Made by a program: the position numbers and the translations under genes. The notes beneath the pieces were generated by a model. The model was not told the DNA's origin. It made no database searches and saw only the letters and a list, made by a program, of their open reading frames with translations. Positions 5,614 to 7,195 of a stretch of 7,195 bases of DNA are shown here, piece by piece. The number at the start of each line of letters is the position of its first letter. The first letter of the stretch is position 1. This stretch comes from an uncultured Clostridia bacterium. GTDB taxonomy: Bacteria > Bacillota > Clostridia > Christensenellales > Aristaeellaceae. The stretch is from contig CAMMGP010000055.1 of assembly GCA_946496415.1 (NCBI GenBank), positions 1 through 7,195 on the forward strand. Reading direction: 5' to 3'.

Positions 5614-6650
5614 TCGTCCGCACCTCCTTCCAGATCGGACACGCCCGCCCCGCAGCCAAAGGTCGGTCCCTTGAGGCGGATGGCCCTGCGCCCGTGTTTG
5701 AGCCGGTAGAACAACAGTCCAACGAACAGCAGGCTGCCGAGGATGCCGACGATCAACTCGATGGGCAGTTCATACGGCGCGATGACCACGCGCCCCAGCA
5801 TGTCGCATACCAGCACGAACAGCGCCCCGAACAGCGCCGTGTCCACCAGCGTGCCGCGAATTTTGTCGCCCTTGAACATCGCCACCACATTGGGCACGAT
5901 GAGGCCGATGTAGGAGATGGAGCCGACCACCACCACGATGCTCGCCGTGATCAGCGCCGCGATGGTCAGGCCCATGAACAGCACCAGATTGTAATGCACG
6001 CCGAGGTTTTTGGAAAAGTCCTTGCCCATGCCGACGATGTTGAAGTGGTTGGCAAAGAGAAAAGCCAGAATCACCAGCGGTGCCACCAGATACACCAGTT
6101 CGTACCGCCCGCGCAGCACCAGCGAAAAATGCCCCACCAGCCACGTGGACAGCGCCTGCGTCATTTCGTACTTGTAGGCCAGATAGTTGGTGATGCCGCC
6201 GATGACGTTGCCGAACATGATGCCCACCAGCGGCACCATCACCACGTCCTTGAAGGTGATGCGCTGGATGAACCACACGAAGATCCACGTGCCCAGCGTC
6301 GCCGTGGCAAAGGCGAACAGCGCCCGTCCCCAGAGCGTGGAGTTCGGCATGAACAAAAGCGCCAGCAAAATGCCGAACTGCGCCGAGGAGATGGTCGCGC
6401 CCGTGGTGGGGGAGACGAACTTGTTCATGCAAAGCTGCTGCATGATGAGTCCTGCCACGCTCATGCCCACGCCGGTGCAGAGGATGGCGAGCAGGCGCGG
6501 CAGCCGCGAGACGACGAGTATCTTCAGCTGCTCCATATCCCCGTCGAACAGCGATGGCAGATCCAGGTCGATGACGCCGACAAACAGCGAACAGACGCTG
6601 GCCACGATAAGGCAGATGCCCAGTATGATGGAGATGCGATGGTTCCTGAT
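5607..6650 (-). CDS. Iron-siderophore ABC transporter permease, FecCD family (YclN type), with probable ATC start
   Basis: This is the first gene of the importer operon, 347 residues if started at ATC 6648-6650. It would form the channel with the second permease. Signatures are SRLPRLLAILCTGVGMSVAGLIMQ (48-71), NKFVSPTTGATISSAQ (76-91) and the coupling loop VGSISYIGLIVPNVV (242-256). About nine to ten hydrophobic segments are visible. The start is odd. Between an in-frame TAA (6678-6680) and a GTG at 6603-6605 there is no ATG, GTG or TTG, and that GTG lies inside the first membrane helix without a ribosome-binding site. The ATC follows a strong AAGGGAGGGG by 7 bases and gives a normal N-terminus, (M)RNHRISIILGICLIVASVCSLFVGV, like that of YclN proteins. 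If the GTG is used, the gene is 5607-6605 with 332 residues and a damaged first helix. A roughly 25-residue tail after the last helix, with two cysteines, is longer than I expect for the family. Confidence 0.88.
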   Translation of the reverse strand: MRNHRISIILGICLIVASVCSLFVGVIDLDLPSLFDGDMEQLKILVVSRLPRLLAILCTGVGMSVAGLIMQQLCMNKFVSPTTGATISSAQFGILLALLFMPNSTLWGRALFAFATATLGTWIFVWFIQRITFKDVVMVPLVGIMFGNVIGGITNYLAYKYEMTQALSTWLVGHFSLVLRGRYELVYLVAPLVILAFLFANHFNIVGMGKDFSKNLGVHYNLVLFMGLTIAALITASIVVVVGSISYIGLIVPNVVAMFKGDKIRGTLVDTALFGALFVLVCDMLGRVVIAPYELPIELIVGILGSLLFVGLLFYRLKHGRRAIRLKGPTFGCGAGVSDLEGGADEC

Positions 6651-6657
6651 GGCCGTT

Positions 6658-6667
6658 CCCCTCCCTT
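6658..6667 (-). promoter_or_regulatory. Strong ribosome-binding site in front of an ATC codon
   Basis: AAGGGAGGGG on the minus strand is followed by 7 bases (AACGGCC) and then ATC at 6648-6650. No conventional start codon occurs at usable distance in any frame that leads into the permease. The site is the main argument for initiation at the ATC, or for an ATG lost by mutation or a sequence error. Confidence 0.75.
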
Positions 6668-6679
6668 GTGCGCGCTTTT

Positions 6680-6707
6680 ATATTAGTTTCAACTAACAGA
6701 TGTACAA
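6680..6707 (-). promoter_or_regulatory. Possible second promoter overlapping operator box 1
   Basis: On the minus strand TTGTAC (6702-6707) and TAATAT (6680-6685) are 16 bases apart, and box 1 fills the spacer and the -10. Transcripts would start near 6673, just before the ribosome-binding site. The leader is AT-rich, so chance resemblance is a real possibility. Confidence 0.3.
6681..6699. promoter_or_regulatory. Putative metal-regulator operator, box 1
   Basis: TATTAGTTTCAACTAACAG contains a perfect 6-2-6 palindrome, TTAGTT-TC-AACTAA (6683-6696). Sixteen of its 19 bases recur in box 2 at 6722-6740, and the three differences are all at the centre, as expected for two copies of a binding site. 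TTAG...CTAA half-sites recall DtxR/SirR-type iron or manganese boxes, but the spacing is not that of the classical 19-bp DtxR box, so the regulator family is open. It lies between promoter and gene, and may also overlap a second, weaker promoter. Confidence 0.65.
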
Positions 6708-6721
6708 ATAAAAAGCGCGTG

Positions 6722-6740
6722 TATTAGTTAAGACTAACAG
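6722..6740. promoter_or_regulatory. Putative metal-regulator operator, box 2
   Basis: TATTAGTTAAGACTAACAG is the second copy of the 19-bp box, with a 5-4-5 palindrome TTAGT-TAAG-ACTAA (6724-6737). Its centre is 41 bases from the centre of box 1, about four turns of the helix, so both would face the same side. It begins at the predicted transcription start of the main promoter, a position suited to repression. Confidence 0.65.
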
Positions 6741-6747
6741 CGTGCAT

Positions 6748-6776
6748 AGTATACCATGTCCCGCTCCGGCAATCAA
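6748..6776 (-). promoter_or_regulatory. Main promoter of the siderophore transport operon
   Basis: On the minus strand TTGATT (6771-6776, four of six to consensus) is followed after 17 bases by TATACT (6748-6753, five of six), and TG one base before the -10 makes an extended -10. The start would be at about 6741-6743, giving a leader of roughly 90 bases that carries both operator boxes, the inverted repeat and the ribosome-binding site. Confidence 0.72.
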
Positions 6777-6797
6777 GCGCTCCCTGGGAAAAATAAC

Positions 6798-6834
6798 CGA
6801 AAATTGCCGCCGAGATAACGGTTTTCGGCGGCGA
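6798..6834 (-). terminator. Rho-independent terminator after the LacI-family gene
   Basis: On the minus strand an 8-bp GC-rich stem (6825-6832 with 6806-6813), extendable by a wobble and an A-T pair, closes an 11-base loop and is followed by AATTTTCGG. It lies about 77 bases after the stop of the LacI-family gene and ahead of the promoter of the next operon. A competing hairpin is possible (CCGAAAA with TTTTCGG, using 6797-6803 and 6822-6828). No gene is seen between 6835 and 6911, an AT-rich stretch. Confidence 0.7.
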
Positions 6835-6911
6835 ACTTTCCCAAACGGAACGAATCCCCAATGGGTAAATATGAATAAACAGAATATATATGCAGCCGCG
6901 CCGGGCGGGTC

Positions 6912-7195
6912 TCACGTCGAATCCCGCGCGATGAGCCGCGGCGTGGTGCAGAAGCTCTGCGTCTGCAAGTTCGGCTTGTGGATGCGCCGCAAAAGGAAGC
7001 GCGCCGCCTCCCAGCCCATGTCGTACATGTCGAGGTCCACGGCGGTGATCTGCGGCTGTACGATCATCGAAAAGGGGTAGTTGTCAAACGTCATCAGCGC
7101 CATTCCGCCGGGGATGTCCACGCCCCGCGCCCGCAGTGCGTGCCACTGCTTAACATATTGTTTCAGTTCAAATCCTGCATGATCGGATGCGAGTC
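6912..7195 (-). CDS. LacI/GalR-family transcriptional regulator, C-terminal fragment
   Basis: The last 93 residues of a sugar-type repressor are visible; the frame is open through the right edge of the window, so the DNA-binding domain and most of the ligand domain are outside. The sequence VDIPGGMALMTFDNYPFSMIVQPQITAVDLDMYDMGWEAARFLLRRI, followed by TTPRLIARDST, matches the end of the periplasmic-binding-protein-like core of LacI proteins. That pattern is ...IPEDIALVGFDN....PPLTTV......G..AA..L...I...., then a final PPRLIVRES. A GTG at 7119-7121 is an internal codon, not the start, because the homology continues upstream (LASDHAGFELKQYVKQWHALRARG). Ligand and target genes cannot be told. It is separated from the iron operon by a terminator, so a link to that operon is not implied. 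Confidence 0.85.
   Translation of the reverse strand, partial: LASDHAGFELKQYVKQWHALRARGVDIPGGMALMTFDNYPFSMIVQPQITAVDLDMYDMGWEAARFLLRRIHKPNLQTQSFCTTPRLIARDST

Larger units (their letters stand above)
6671..6719 (-). repeat. Inverted repeat in the leader of the siderophore operon, enclosing one operator box
   Basis: CGCGCTTTT (6671-6679) and AAAAGCGCG (6711-6719) are perfect 9-bp inverted arms separated by 31 bases. In the operon mRNA they would form a long-loop stem whose loop can fold a second short hairpin, UUAGU-UGAA-ACUAA, from operator box 1. The base of the stem ends 3 bases before the ribosome-binding site. The repeat is seen directly; a role in mRNA stability or translation is only inferred. 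Confidence 0.6.

Noticed and set aside
4634..5722. Upstream extension of the ATPase frame to 613 residues
   Set aside because: The extension overlaps both permease genes in another frame, shows no family signature, and a strong ribosome-binding site marks the TTG at 4631-4633 as the start.
5694..6686. 330-residue plus-strand open frame opposite the first permease
   Set aside because: Extremely rich in His, Gln, Asp and Arg, as expected from the reverse strand of a membrane-protein gene; no motif.
6724..6915. 63-residue minus-strand open frame between the LacI-family gene and the iron operon
   Set aside because: It spans a terminator and a promoter with operator box, has no ribosome-binding site and no family resemblance.
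7129..7190. LASDHAGFELK stretch resembling the N-terminus of ribose-5-phosphate isomerase B
   Set aside because: The surrounding residues follow the LacI/GalR C-terminal pattern, in which a similar ASD motif occurs at this point; there is no start codon or continuation of an RpiB fold.

Overview
The window looks like the chromosome of a GC-rich, Clostridia-type Firmicute. Three things suggest this: strong AAGGAGG-type Shine-Dalgarno sites before most genes, a yclNOPQ/fatDCAB-type gene order, and a CadC-type repressor operon. The taxonomic statement is inference. No plasmid, phage, insertion sequence, CRISPR array, tRNA or rRNA is visible. Except for the sucD end at the left edge, every gene is on the minus strand.

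Layout from left to right. Positions 1-159 hold the 3' end of a plus-strand succinyl-CoA synthetase alpha subunit, followed by a hairpin terminator that faces the convergent cad operon. Positions 204-2716 hold a three-gene zinc/cadmium/lead resistance operon, transcribed as ArsR/SmtB-family repressor (CadC-like), then a free-standing 72-residue heavy-metal-binding (HMA) protein, then a P1B-type efflux ATPase without its own HMA domain. Its promoter has a perfect TTGACA -35, 17-bp spacing and TATCAT. A perfect 9-bp inverted repeat overlaps the -10; its core closely resembles SmtB/CzrA-type operators.

Positions 2813-6776 hold a four-gene iron-siderophore ABC importer in the order permease, permease, ATPase, substrate-binding protein, followed by a terminator. 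This is the order of Bacillus yclNOPQ and of fat/ceu-type systems. The binding protein keeps the Arg/Arg/His/Arg/Tyr set that CeuE uses to hold ferric catecholates. A catecholate siderophore, probably made by other organisms since no biosynthesis gene is visible, is therefore the likely cargo. The leader has an extended -10 promoter and two nearly identical 19-bp palindromic boxes 41 bp apart, which are good candidates for a metal-responsive repressor. The first permease has no ATG, GTG or TTG at its expected start; a rare ATC codon sits at ideal distance from a strong ribosome-binding site. Positions 6798-7195 hold the C-terminal part of a LacI/GalR-family regulator and its terminator, cut by the window edge.

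The two complete operons are both concerned with transition metals: one imports chelated iron, the other exports zinc/cadmium/lead. They lie head to tail with separate promoters and terminators. I see no undescribed defence, mobile or biosynthetic system. The most interesting points are the ATC start, the paired operator boxes with a nested leader hairpin, the split metal-binding domain of the efflux pump, and the lack of a lipobox in the binding protein.
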